Source: Vibrio cincinnatiensis
GTDB taxonomy: Bacteria > Pseudomonadota > Gammaproteobacteria > Enterobacterales > Vibrionaceae
DNA length: 64,000 nt
Assembly: GCF_022113815.1 (NCBI RefSeq)
Contig: NZ_SGOM01000004.1
Coordinates: forward strand, 124,001 to 188,000
Direction of reading: 5' to 3'
Shown: one piece after another, positions 21,342 through 29,794 of the stretch
Layout: the number at the start of each line of letters is the position of its first letter
Numbering within the stretch: position 1 is the stretch's first letter
Made by a program: the position numbers and the translations under genes
Notes under the pieces: generated by a model
The model's input: only the letters and a program-made list of their open reading frames with translations
Databases searched by the model: none
Told to the model about the DNA's origin: nothing

Positions 21342-22541
21342 ATGCTGACTGATACCAAGCTACGCAATCTCAAACCCAAAGATAAACTATACAAAGTCAA
21401 TGACCGTGATGGCCTCTACGTTGCTGTGACGACTGCGGGTTCTATCTCATTTCGTTACAACTACTCGATCAATGGCAGACAAGAAACCATTACCTTTGGC
21501 CGCTACGGAGTAGGGGGCATCACGTTAGCAGAAGCGCGTGAGCGTCTCAATGAAGCGAAGAGAATGGTTATTGATGGAAAGTCACCGGCCAAAGAGAAAG
21601 CCCGTGCTAAGGCGAGAACCAAAGATGCTGAAACCTTTGGTGCCTGGGCTATAAAATGGCTGCGTGGCTATCAGATGGCCGATTCTACCCGAGATATGCG
21701 TCGCTCAGTCTATACCCGAGAACTTAAAGATAAATTTGGTAACTGGAAGCTTACAGAAATTACCCATGAAGATCTGCGAGCACTGACTGACGCAATAGTA
21801 GAGCGTGGAGCGCCCGCAACGGCTGTACACACACGTGATATTGTACTCCAGGTGTATCGATGGGCGATTGAGAGAGGGCAGAAAGTTGAGAACCCGGCAG
21901 ACCTGGTGAGGCCCGCAAGTATCGCGCGGTTTGAGCCAAGAGACCGAACGTTAACACCGGCTGAGATTGGTTTGATGTACCGCTATATGGAAAAGGTAGG
22001 AACCACCCCTTCGATTCGTGCTGCGGTAAAGTTGCTATTGCTGACTATGGTACGCAAAAGCGAATTAACCAATGCAACCTGGAGCGAAATTAACTTTAGC
22101 GAAGCGTTGTGGACTATTCCTAAAGAGAGGATGAAACGGCGTAACCCTCACCTGGTATTTTTGTCACGCCAGGCTATGGACATTCTGATTGCCTTGAAGA
22201 CATTTGCCGGTGGGTCTGATTACATTCTTCCTTCCCGTTATGACTCAGATGCTCCCATGAGTAGTGCGACGATGAACCGAGTCATGGATTTGACATACAA
22301 AGCCGCGCAAAAGGAAGGTCAGTCACTAAGTAAGTTTGGGCCGCATGACCTGCGTCGAACTGCGAGCACTTTGCTGCATGAGGCTGGATACAACACGGAT
22401 TGGATAGAAAAATGCCTGGCGCACGAACAGAAAGGGGTTAGGGCAGTTTACAACAAAGCTGAGTACCGAGAACAGCGCGCGGCCATGTTGCAGGATTGGG
22501 CTGACATGATTGATGAGTGGATACTGAGTAAGGACAGTTAA
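21342..22541 (+). CDS. P4-type tyrosine integrase
   Basis: Site-specific recombinase expected to integrate and excise the island at guaA. The 399-residue protein has an N-terminal DUF4102-type arm-binding domain (about 1-90), a core-binding domain (about 100-185) and a catalytic domain with R238 (MVRKSEL), H335 and R338 (HDLRRT), H361 and the nucleophile Y370 (RAVYNKAEY). All catalytic residues are present, so it should be active. It lies 300 bp inside attL and is followed by the CBASS operon. Confidence 0.96.
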   Translation: MLTDTKLRNLKPKDKLYKVNDRDGLYVAVTTAGSISFRYNYSINGRQETITFGRYGVGGITLAEARERLNEAKRMVIDGKSPAKEKARAKARTKDAETFGAWAIKWLRGYQMADSTRDMRRSVYTRELKDKFGNWKLTEITHEDLRALTDAIVERGAPATAVHTRDIVLQVYRWAIERGQKVENPADLVRPASIARFEPRDRTLTPAEIGLMYRYMEKVGTTPSIRAAVKLLLLTMVRKSELTNATWSEINFSEALWTIPKERMKRRNPHLVFLSRQAMDILIALKTFAGGSDYILPSRYDSDAPMSSATMNRVMDLTYKAAQKEGQSLSKFGPHDLRRTASTLLHEAGYNTDWIEKCLAHEQKGVRAVYNKAEYREQRAAMLQDWADMIDEWILSKDS

Positions 22542-22687
22542 GTTAATTCTATAAACGTTCGATGTCTCATTGGACCAGTAAGTTAATAGTAGGAAAGTTA
22601 CCTTTATTTTAGACCTAATGCGCATCTAGTTTTCTATACTTGTGGTAGGTTATATGAATTTAGAAGACTAACTTATTAGGTAATCAA

Positions 22688-23707
22688 TTGAAAAGCGAAG
22701 TAGAACCCAAGATTCAAGCTTTGGTGCTAAGTGGAGGCGGAGTTCGTGGACTCTATACAATCAAATTATTAGCTGAGCTAGAACAGCGTATCTCTAACGG
22801 AAATCCCAATTACAGCATAGCTAAGCATTTCGATATGATATCTGGAACATCTATAGGAGGCATATTGGCTTTAGGGCTTGCATCAGGTAAGACAGCTCGG
22901 AGTCTATATGAGCTAATTGACTCAAAACGCTGTGACATATTTCCTGCTCCCAAAAGGGGGTTTTTTGGGAAGTTATCCCGATTAAAAAAACAAGCCCTTG
23001 AAACTGCATTTGATCCCAAAGTATTAAATCAGGTGGTAACGAACTCCATTGGTGATATTAGAATAAGGGATCTAAAGACAAGAGTTATAATTCCCGCTGT
23101 AAATGGAACAACGGGACGCCCGAAAACCTTCAAAACGCCGCATCATCCTAGTTTTACATTTGATGGTGATAGGTTAGCCAGCGATGTTGCAATGTCAACG
23201 AGTGCTGCTCCAACATACCTTCCTGCGCATCCTTCAATTGATGGTTATATGCTTGATGGAGGTTTATTTGCAAACCTCCCAAGTTTTATTACTTACCATG
23301 AACTGACTTCTAGTCGCTTTCTTAATTTTGACCCCAAATTGGTACACATGCTTTGCATTGGTACTATGGGGAGTAAAACGAGAATGGATCCTAACTCTGA
23401 TGGAAGCAAGGGATATATAAATGGTTGGAATAAGGGACAAGACTTGTTGAGTCTAATGATGGATGTTTCAGAGTATTGGCAAGTAACTATGGCTTCCCAC
23501 TATTTGGAAGACCGTTTGGTACACATCGATGATCAAAATGTACATGCCATTGATTTAGCTGACTCAAGTGAGACATCCGCAAACTTGTTGAAGCGATATG
23601 CCGTCGATCGAGCTCAGAGTATTTTGGGAGACTCGAAACAACGAGCATTTTTTGTTCAGCAAGCACGGGAACCACAATTCTATAATCTATCTGGAGAAAA
23701 GGTATGA
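22688..23707 (+). CDS. capV: CBASS effector: patatin-like phospholipase CapV
   Basis: Membrane-degrading phospholipase that, in known CapV systems, is switched on by 3',3'-cGAMP and kills the infected cell. It has 339 residues with a TTG start at 22688 behind AGG. The oxyanion loop SGGGVRG lies at 15-21, the nucleophile elbow GTSIG has S55, and the aspartate D190 is in LDGGLF; this is a complete Ser-Asp dyad. The stop overlaps the cyclase start by four bases. First gene of a four-gene type II CBASS operon. Confidence 0.94.
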   Translation: MKSEVEPKIQALVLSGGGVRGLYTIKLLAELEQRISNGNPNYSIAKHFDMISGTSIGGILALGLASGKTARSLYELIDSKRCDIFPAPKRGFFGKLSRLKKQALETAFDPKVLNQVVTNSIGDIRIRDLKTRVIIPAVNGTTGRPKTFKTPHHPSFTFDGDRLASDVAMSTSAAPTYLPAHPSIDGYMLDGGLFANLPSFITYHELTSSRFLNFDPKLVHMLCIGTMGSKTRMDPNSDGSKGYINGWNKGQDLLSLMMDVSEYWQVTMASHYLEDRLVHIDDQNVHAIDLADSSETSANLLKRYAVDRAQSILGDSKQRAFFVQQAREPQFYNLSGEKV

Positions 23708-24960
23708 ACTTTGATTTTACTAAAGCCTTAAATCACCCTCAAAATGGTTTTATTGTTGAGATTACCCCTGATTCCTCGAAAATAGATAAGTTAAGAAAGA
23801 TTCGTGAAGTGATTAGAAATGAGCTACGGGATCAATTCGCAGAATTATCAAATAGCTTTGAGGATATTGGTGGAGTGATGCGTTATGTACCTAATGTATC
23901 GACTAGTTTTTTAGCTGAGGACCTTAAGAATTTATCCCATGAACAGAAGAAATCGCTAAATAAATTAAAACCTAAATTTGCTTCGCAGGGCTCATTTGTC
24001 TACAAAACAATGAATAGTCCATGTCAGCCCCCTCAGCAAATGGATTTAGACGATGGTATATATTTGCCGCTAGATATGTTTGAAGATAAGCCTGTAATTG
24101 GGAAAGAGTTATTTTTTAATTTTGTAGATAAGACTCTATCAAACCTAGCTAAACGTAAAGGTTGGTCGTTTTCTGATGCGAAGAATACATGTTCGCGCTT
24201 GATTATAGATGATGAGCTTCATGTAGACGTTCCGTTATATGCAGTACCAAAGGAAAGACATGCCGTTATGCTTGAAAAAGCGGCCTTGAATGCAATGGAT
24301 AGTTCTTTATCTAGTGTGAAAACAAAAGTTAGGCTCGAACCGAATGAAGTGAACCTAGCTCTTCGTAACGCTGAGTCTTGGACTGTTAGTGATCCAGCAG
24401 TACTAAATGATTACTTTAAGGAGAATTTTAAATTTTACAAGGATCTAGTTGGTGGAGAGGATGTTTGTAGACGAGTAAGTAGATATTTAAAGGCTTGGCG
24501 AGATTATGCTTTTAAAACTGAAGGTCCTTCTTCTGTCTCGCTCATGATGTGTGTAGTTCTGTCTTTTCAAGAAATGTCACGTACACGCTCTATGGATAAA
24601 TTAACCGATGGAGAAGCTCTCACTGAATGCGCGAAACGTTTACCTGAGCAGTTGATAAGCGGTGTCGTTAATGATGCAGAAAAAGGTAAAGAGGAAATAC
24701 TATTTCCGAAAAAAGATATGACGGAACCCGAAATTGAGGAAGTTTACCAAGCTGCTAATGAGTTTTTTTCATCACTCCAAAAAGCAATGAATGCAAAATC
24801 AAAATATGATGCGATTTACTATCTACAGAATTCATTCGGTAGCCGATTCCCTAATCTACCTGAGCTGTTAATTTCATTTAGTTCTGTTGCTGCGGCTATA
24901 CGTTCACAACCCGCTAAGGCTCAACCTCAGCCCAATGTTGTAAATCAGGATGCTGGTTAA
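23704..24960 (+). CDS. dncV: CBASS CD-NTase, DncV-like cyclic-dinucleotide synthase
   Basis: Nucleotidyltransferase that makes the CBASS alarm molecule on infection. DncV-type enzymes paired with CapV make mainly 3',3'-cGAMP; the product here is inferred. The 418 residues contain the GS motif at G96-S97, metal ligands D114 and D116 in QMDLDDG and D175 in HVDVPL. The SFVYKTMN and CQPPQQMDLDDGIYLP stretches closely resemble V. cholerae DncV. The C-terminus ends in a flexible tail finishing in glycine, suitable for conjugation by Cap2. Its stop overlaps the cap2 start. Confidence 0.94.
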   Translation: MNFDFTKALNHPQNGFIVEITPDSSKIDKLRKIREVIRNELRDQFAELSNSFEDIGGVMRYVPNVSTSFLAEDLKNLSHEQKKSLNKLKPKFASQGSFVYKTMNSPCQPPQQMDLDDGIYLPLDMFEDKPVIGKELFFNFVDKTLSNLAKRKGWSFSDAKNTCSRLIIDDELHVDVPLYAVPKERHAVMLEKAALNAMDSSLSSVKTKVRLEPNEVNLALRNAESWTVSDPAVLNDYFKENFKFYKDLVGGEDVCRRVSRYLKAWRDYAFKTEGPSSVSLMMCVVLSFQEMSRTRSMDKLTDGEALTECAKRLPEQLISGVVNDAEKGKEEILFPKKDMTEPEIEEVYQAANEFFSSLQKAMNAKSKYDAIYYLQNSFGSRFPNLPELLISFSSVAAAIRSQPAKAQPQPNVVNQDAG

Positions 24961-26696
24961 TGGGAAAGTTACAGTCTGCTGCAAAAGAGTTCTTAGCTCA
25001 TGGATATACTTTCAGACCTAAATTTCGTACGGGAGAGTACTGTTTCGAAAAGAGCTTTCATAAAGATTCTGGTTCATATGACGTTAGATTTGAAATTGAT
25101 GAAGACTCATTTAGCAAACCACCTTTTCCTATAATTGAATCATTGCCTGAGACATTGCGTAGTCGAAGACTTCCTCACTTATTATGTGGGAAGTATTGTT
25201 GTTTATTTAGTGATACGTCAGTTATAGATCCCATGAATATTAATCAGTTAGTTTCAAGCTGGTTACATAAACTGGAAGAAATTATAGAACTATGGGAGTC
25301 TGGAGATTATAGCGAAGATTATCTAACTGAATTTAGTGTTTACTGGGGAGGGATTCCTACATATTTGCTATCTTCTAGAGCTAAGGATAATGATTTGTCT
25401 GTATATAGCTTTGAACGGAAATCTATAAATGGTGAAGAATCTACGGAGTATGTGGTTTCTGATAACAGAGAACGTGCAGAGCTATGGGCTAGTCGTAGAA
25501 ATACAATAGGAGTTATTGAGTATCGTAACTCTGCTGTCTTTGTTGAGTTACCTAAGCCTCCATTTATTCATTATAATCACCCTTGGCCACCGAAAAATTT
25601 AAAAGAATTTAGTCAATGGCTTCTTACATATGATAATCAGCATTTAGTGTTGGATAAACTATTGCTAGCTTTAGCTAACCTTGGTAAATGGAGCAAAAGT
25701 TGGTGTACTTTTGTTGATGTTATTTTTCATTATGGTAATGAATTTTTTGGTGTTTCTTTTAATCTTTCAAATGATAATCGTAAAGCTATTGTGAACAATT
25801 ATGGTCCTAAATCACGCCGAGGAAGAGGAAGGAAAACAAGAGAAAAATTACGAAATCGTATATTTGAAAAATCTACAGAAAAAATATTTCCTCTTGATGT
25901 GATACCTAGTTCAACTGAATTTGTTTTGGATAGAAATCGTAGTGTTAATTCACCTATATTAAGTGATAAAAGAATTGCTTTGATTGGTAGTGGAACTATT
26001 GGTGGATATCTAGCTCACAGTTTATGTCAGATTGGAGCAGGATATGGTGATGGATGCATTTTTATTTATGATAATGACATACTAAAAATAGGAAATGTTG
26101 GGCGACATCTTTTGGGGATTAAATATATAGGAGAAAAAAAGAGTGATGCTATAAAGCATTATATAGATGAACAAGGGCTAAATCTAAATATCATATCTGA
26201 AGGTAAATTTAGCTTAACTTCTGATTTATCTCATTTTGATTTGATATTAGATTCGACGGGAGATCAAGCCTTTTCTCTCAACCTATCTTCAAAAGTTGCA
26301 GAATATCGTTCCAATGGAGGAAATATTCTTTTAATCCATAGCTGGGTATCAGGTTTTGGGCATACAGCTAAGTCTTTGCTAGATAATGGCTTAAGTGGTT
26401 GTTATGCATGCCAATTTGATTATTCAAATAACCTTATCAAAAGTGAACTATATCCTTCTTTCTCTGATGGAAAAGCGCCAGGCGTTATGAACACTTTTAA
26501 GAGGTCTTGTGGAGAAAATCATTTGCCGTTTGGTTCAGAGGCAAGCATGTTAGCGGCTTCGTTAGCGATTCAATTGTTAGGTAATCGTGGAAAGAAAGCC
26601 CCTACATTACTGATGAGAAGGGTATCTGACAAAGCTATTGAGTTAAAAGATAAAAAGTTAAAGAAAAGAATGGACTGTCCATCATGCATGAGTTAG
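24960..26696 (+). CDS. cap2: CBASS Cap2, E2-E1 fusion (ThiF-family) ligase
   Basis: Ubiquitin-transfer-like enzyme that links the C-terminus of the cyclase to a target and so primes it. It has 578 residues. The N-terminal E2-like domain (about 1-200) has a cysteine cluster C76, C80, C81, one of which should be catalytic. The C-terminal E1/ThiF domain (about 330-578) has GSGTIGG at 343-349, D371, R382 and the probable catalytic C517 in KRSCGEN. CYAC (481-484) and CPSC (573-576) probably bind zinc. It overlaps cyclase and cap3, showing tight translational coupling. Confidence 0.93.
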   Translation: MGKLQSAAKEFLAHGYTFRPKFRTGEYCFEKSFHKDSGSYDVRFEIDEDSFSKPPFPIIESLPETLRSRRLPHLLCGKYCCLFSDTSVIDPMNINQLVSSWLHKLEEIIELWESGDYSEDYLTEFSVYWGGIPTYLLSSRAKDNDLSVYSFERKSINGEESTEYVVSDNRERAELWASRRNTIGVIEYRNSAVFVELPKPPFIHYNHPWPPKNLKEFSQWLLTYDNQHLVLDKLLLALANLGKWSKSWCTFVDVIFHYGNEFFGVSFNLSNDNRKAIVNNYGPKSRRGRGRKTREKLRNRIFEKSTEKIFPLDVIPSSTEFVLDRNRSVNSPILSDKRIALIGSGTIGGYLAHSLCQIGAGYGDGCIFIYDNDILKIGNVGRHLLGIKYIGEKKSDAIKHYIDEQGLNLNIISEGKFSLTSDLSHFDLILDSTGDQAFSLNLSSKVAEYRSNGGNILLIHSWVSGFGHTAKSLLDNGLSGCYACQFDYSNNLIKSELYPSFSDGKAPGVMNTFKRSCGENHLPFGSEASMLAASLAIQLLGNRGKKAPTLLMRRVSDKAIELKDKKLKKRMDCPSCMS

Positions 26697-27136
26697 TTCT
26701 TTTGGCTAACAATGGCTCTCGAATATTAATAGAAGAATGCGCGCTTTCTTCTGTCCAAAAATTTAGGCAGCTTAAACCATCTGATCCTGAAGCTGGAGGT
26801 ATACTCATTGGGGAGTATCGAGGAGATGACTTAAGAATTGTGGCAGTGACTCTGCCTGGAAAAAGAGATCTTCGAAGTAGGTGTCACTTTGGTAGACGTA
26901 GTAACCACCACCAAAAGCAGGCTTACAATTCGTGGTTGTGTTCGAATCATACTCAGTCACATGTAGGGGATTGGCATACTCATCCTCAAGATTATCCAAC
27001 TCCATCAGCATTAGATTATCAAGAATGGAAAAAAAAGTTACCTCATAGACCAGCATTGCTGATCATATTTGGTCGTCGATCTGACTGGTATGGTTTTTGG
27101 GATGGCTCAGAATTTATTAGCATTAAACCTGTATAG
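26684..27136 (+). CDS. cap3: CBASS Cap3, JAB/JAMM isopeptidase
   Basis: Zinc metalloprotease that removes the cyclase from its Cap2-made conjugates and so counterbalances priming. The 150-residue protein has the full JAMM motif: E37 in PEAGGILIGEY, H98 and H100 in DWHTH, S108 and D111. It overlaps cap2 by 13 bases and closes the operon. Its stop lies only 8 bp from the end of the convergent 2TM-beta gene, with no terminator visible between them. Confidence 0.94.
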   Translation: MHELVLLANNGSRILIEECALSSVQKFRQLKPSDPEAGGILIGEYRGDDLRIVAVTLPGKRDLRSRCHFGRRSNHHQKQAYNSWLCSNHTQSHVGDWHTHPQDYPTPSALDYQEWKKKLPHRPALLIIFGRRSDWYGFWDGSEFISIKPV

Positions 27137-27144
27137 TATTAATT

Positions 27145-27732
27145 TTATCTTCTTTGTAATTCATAGTGTCCCTGAGTTAATCTATCAGTGTAGTAATTTC
27201 CCGTAAGCTTATTTATATCGTTGTATCCAAGCTTTAATACTGCTGTTCCATCATAAGGCGAATTTTGGTTACCATTTTTTCTTTTTGGTATATTTCTATA
27301 GATATAGAATAGAGTAGCTCGCCCAGATTCAGGATCTTTTTTAGGCTTAGCTAATAAAGTGTGAGATTCAGAGTCTTTTGAAATAACTTCCATACTGATT
27401 TTTAAAATATCCTGTTTTATATATGCTTTAGCTAAAGCGGTTCCTTTAGATTTACTAGAGAACCAGTGGATAGTCATATCCCATTCTCCATTTAGGTCAG
27501 GGAATAGAATAGTATTTAGACTAGGAAAGAGCCTCCAAATCCATCTCCAACCGATGTAAAAAGAAAATGACAATATCATGTTTAAAATCATCGAGCCTTT
27601 TAAAGAAAATAATATGTTTTCTAGGATCGTATTCTCTGTATTATAAGATATTGACAAAAATGCAACCATTATAGCGGCGTAAATTATGGCAGAAAAGGTA
27701 ATTATTTTCCCAATAGGTAAAATACTAATCAT
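27145..27732 (-). CDS. Cap15-like 2TM-beta effector (S-2TMbeta family)
   Basis: Predicted inner-membrane effector of 195 residues. Two membrane segments (about 8-28 and 47-67) are followed by a beta-strand-rich domain opening with FPDLNGEWDMTI. That order of parts, with G-x-W at the barrel start, is the S-2TMbeta/Cap15 architecture. In CBASS, Cap15 damages the inner membrane when it binds a cyclic nucleotide; in mCpol-based Panoptes systems a related effector is held off by one. Here it is translationally coupled (4-base ATGA overlap) to a DAC-fold gene upstream, not to a CD-NTase. Family assignment is by pattern and not by profile search. Confidence 0.82.
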   Translation of the reverse strand: MISILPIGKIITFSAIIYAAIMVAFLSISYNTENTILENILFSLKGSMILNMILSFSFYIGWRWIWRLFPSLNTILFPDLNGEWDMTIHWFSSKSKGTALAKAYIKQDILKISMEVISKDSESHTLLAKPKKDPESGRATLFYIYRNIPKRKNGNQNSPYDGTAVLKLGYNDINKLTGNYYTDRLTQGHYELQRR

Positions 27733-28184
27733 TTTTTATTCCAATGCTCAGAGTATATAATTTTTCCATTATTAAAAATCGTTATTCCATTGTCTTTTGT
27801 CAATATCCCGATCAGTAATATATCTTGTAAATAAGAGCCAAACATTGCAGCCATGAACCGACCACCAAACTGATGAGAATAATCCACTTCAGCATCAGAA
27901 ACTATAGGTGGTGAGAAATATTGTGAAGTATGAGTAAGTACAAAGTTTTCGGAAATGAAATGGAAACCATCGTGGTACTCACTATGATAGCTTGATATTT
28001 TGAGTAAATCGTCAACTAGGTTATTTGGATTGGTCTTGAACTTACTGGCTCTCAAAGGAAATATCGGAATATTTTTAGAGTTGTTATAAACAACAATACC
28101 GACTCCTGAAAAATCACTGGTTGCACGTTGCTTGACTCTTTGAAGAGTTTTAACAAGTTGTTCGAATAGGTTTGAGCTACACAT
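27729..28184 (-). CDS. Degenerate DisA_N/DAC-fold protein paired with the 2TM-beta effector
   Basis: A free-standing 151-residue protein that follows the diadenylate cyclase domain almost end to end. An N-terminal helix and GVGIVVY strand lead to HDGFHFI at 71-77, in place of the DGA motif (D72, G73 kept, A replaced by F). FGGRFMAAMFG at 106-116 stands where GTRHRAALG is expected (G107, R109 kept, the His and second Arg lost). The ILTKDNGITIFNNGKI ending corresponds to the family's EETGxISLxxNGxI. It may be a cyclase with altered specificity, or a nucleotide-binding sensor. It has no N-terminal membrane or sensor domain. First gene of a two-gene operon with the effector. Confidence 0.75.
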   Translation of the reverse strand: MCSSNLFEQLVKTLQRVKQRATSDFSGVGIVVYNNSKNIPIFPLRASKFKTNPNNLVDDLLKISSYHSEYHDGFHFISENFVLTHTSQYFSPPIVSDAEVDYSHQFGGRFMAAMFGSYLQDILLIGILTKDNGITIFNNGKIIYSEHWNKK

Positions 28185-28401
28185 AGGAATGTCCGATAAA
28201 ATCTACAATTGTGGATGTTAAGTAGATAAATAGTCTGTCTAAAAAGTTACCATTTTAAGGGGTTACTTCTGTATAAATAAAGAGCGTTAACTACAAATAT
28301 ACAGTGCCTTTGTGGTTTTTGTAACAATATGTATTTATTGAAAATTATATGATATTTCATGTTTTTTGCTCGATAAGTTGGAGTCTGAGGAATTTTAGCG
28401 G
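28185..28401 (-). promoter_or_regulatory. Leader of the DAC/2TM-beta operon
   Basis: 217 bp of AT-rich DNA between the zinc/HTH gene and the DAC gene, both on the minus strand. It probably carries the operon promoter. No clear -35/-10 pair or operator could be fixed by eye. Confidence 0.35.
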
Positions 28402-29475
28402 CTAAAGTTTCTCATTAGTTTTGGACGTTGGTAGCTGAAATTCTTCTCGAATCGTTCCCAAGGCCTTAGACACTGCCTGGTTTGACAACTGTTTACCTGT
28501 GATTTTACCCAGCGCTATACCTATCTGTTTATTAGACATGTTTTGCTTACGAAGAACCAGCATGCGCTTTTTGTTGTCGGTCAGTCGAGAATCTACCATC
28601 TTTCGGGCTAAGTTGCGTAGTTCGGGCACATTAGTTGGATCCAGTGAAGAGTCCAGCATGAAATGATAAAAGTACTCATCAATTAATCTATCTCCGGACT
28701 TAGCGTTATGACGGTCTGGATGCGCGATTTGGCGTCGTAATCTCAAGACTTCTTGCTCAAATTGTTCTGCAGAGCGTTTGGCTTGCTTATATAGAGAATT
28801 CCAAGAACCATCATGAAGCTTGGGACGATGGTTTAGACAGTAATTCGTACTAAGATCCGGTCTCTTTTTCTTTCCTTCTTTTTCATCATTGTCACGATCA
28901 TTGTTTTCTCTCTCAATATATCCGTGTTTCGTCCATGTATGCATGAACTGTGAAAACTCTGTTGGGTTTCCACACAGGGCACATAGTCGTGTTTTTTTAT
29001 CCGCTTTTAAACTGATATCAGGCGCTAGTTTTGATCTATTAGGTTTCTTTCCTTCACAAATCATAAACAATGATTTGAGCATATCTTGAGTCGATATGAA
29101 TAGTATGTCTTGCTCTGTGTGGGAACTCTTATCAACAAAGTTGCGTAAATAAAAGTGAATTTGGTCGGCCGTATACCGAAAACCTCTCAATTTGATGAGA
29201 TCACTATAGTTACACTTTTCTCTTGAGATAGGGCAAAAGGACAAATACTGGTTTGGAAGGCTACTCAAGTATTCCGATACCACGGGATCAATCACCTGTT
29301 TAATCAAGTTTATGATGTTGTGGCTTTTAGACTCTTCCGAGTATGAATGCCATTTCTCCCTAAAAATGCGAATGGCATTTGCCACAGACTTGTCAGAATT
29401 CTCCCATACAGGGATATAAAACTGACCTAGTCGTTCTGACGCATCTACCTCAGTTTCAAATATTTTCATATCCAA
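28402..29475 (-). CDS. Putative zinc-binding HTH protein of the mobile element
   Basis: Unrecognised 357-residue protein. It has a CALC pair (C165, C168) and a YCLNH pair (C213, H216), suggesting one zinc site split by a very charged insert. A charged helical region precedes a C-terminal helix-turn-helix at about 309-350 (MSNKQIGIALGKITGKQLSNQAVSKAL). It is transcribed away from the alpA-like gene, with 79 bp between their starts. A regulatory or replication-control role for the island is inferred; it could also control the DAC operon downstream on the same strand. Confidence 0.55.
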   Translation of the reverse strand: MDMKIFETEVDASERLGQFYIPVWENSDKSVANAIRIFREKWHSYSEESKSHNIINLIKQVIDPVVSEYLSSLPNQYLSFCPISREKCNYSDLIKLRGFRYTADQIHFYLRNFVDKSSHTEQDILFISTQDMLKSLFMICEGKKPNRSKLAPDISLKADKKTRLCALCGNPTEFSQFMHTWTKHGYIERENNDRDNDEKEGKKKRPDLSTNYCLNHRPKLHDGSWNSLYKQAKRSAEQFEQEVLRLRRQIAHPDRHNAKSGDRLIDEYFYHFMLDSSLDPTNVPELRNLARKMVDSRLTDNKKRMLVLRKQNMSNKQIGIALGKITGKQLSNQAVSKALGTIREEFQLPTSKTNEKL

Positions 29476-29554
29476 CTTTTTTGTCCAATGATTAATCTAA
29501 TCTACAGGCAACTCCTGGCATTATCAACCCAAGAATGTTGAAAAGGAGAGGGTT

Positions 29555-29782
29555 ATGAATCCATCAATGACAAACAAAACGCTGATTAATCGCAAGACCT
29601 TACTCAGCATGATTCCTTTGTCTGATCGAACCATCTATAACCTGGAACAGCGGGGTGAGTTTCCTCGTCGTATTGTTCTGACCAGCCGAAGTGTTGCTTG
29701 GGACTTGGCAGAAGTGGAGAACTGGATAGAAGAAAAGCGCAGGTCTGCGTTAAAAGCCGCAAGACCTGGTTTTATTTGGTAA
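29555..29782 (+). CDS. AlpA-family regulator/excisionase
   Basis: 75-residue MerR-like DNA-binding protein of the AlpA type, with the helix-turn-helix LLSMIPLSDRTIYNLEQRGEFPRRI and the wing SVAWDLAEVENWIEEKR. Such proteins turn on integrase expression or act as excisionases in P4-like elements. GAAAAGGAGAGGG precedes the start. It is 12 bp upstream of repA and probably co-transcribed with it. Confidence 0.88.
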   Translation: MNPSMTNKTLINRKTLLSMIPLSDRTIYNLEQRGEFPRRIVLTSRSVAWDLAEVENWIEEKRRSALKAARPGFIW

Positions 29783-29794
29783 GTCTGAGTCCAC

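Noticed and set aside
27729-28184. Housekeeping c-di-AMP cyclase (DisA/CdaA)
   Set aside because: It lacks the partner domains, has altered catalytic motifs, lies on a mobile island and is coupled to a membrane effector.
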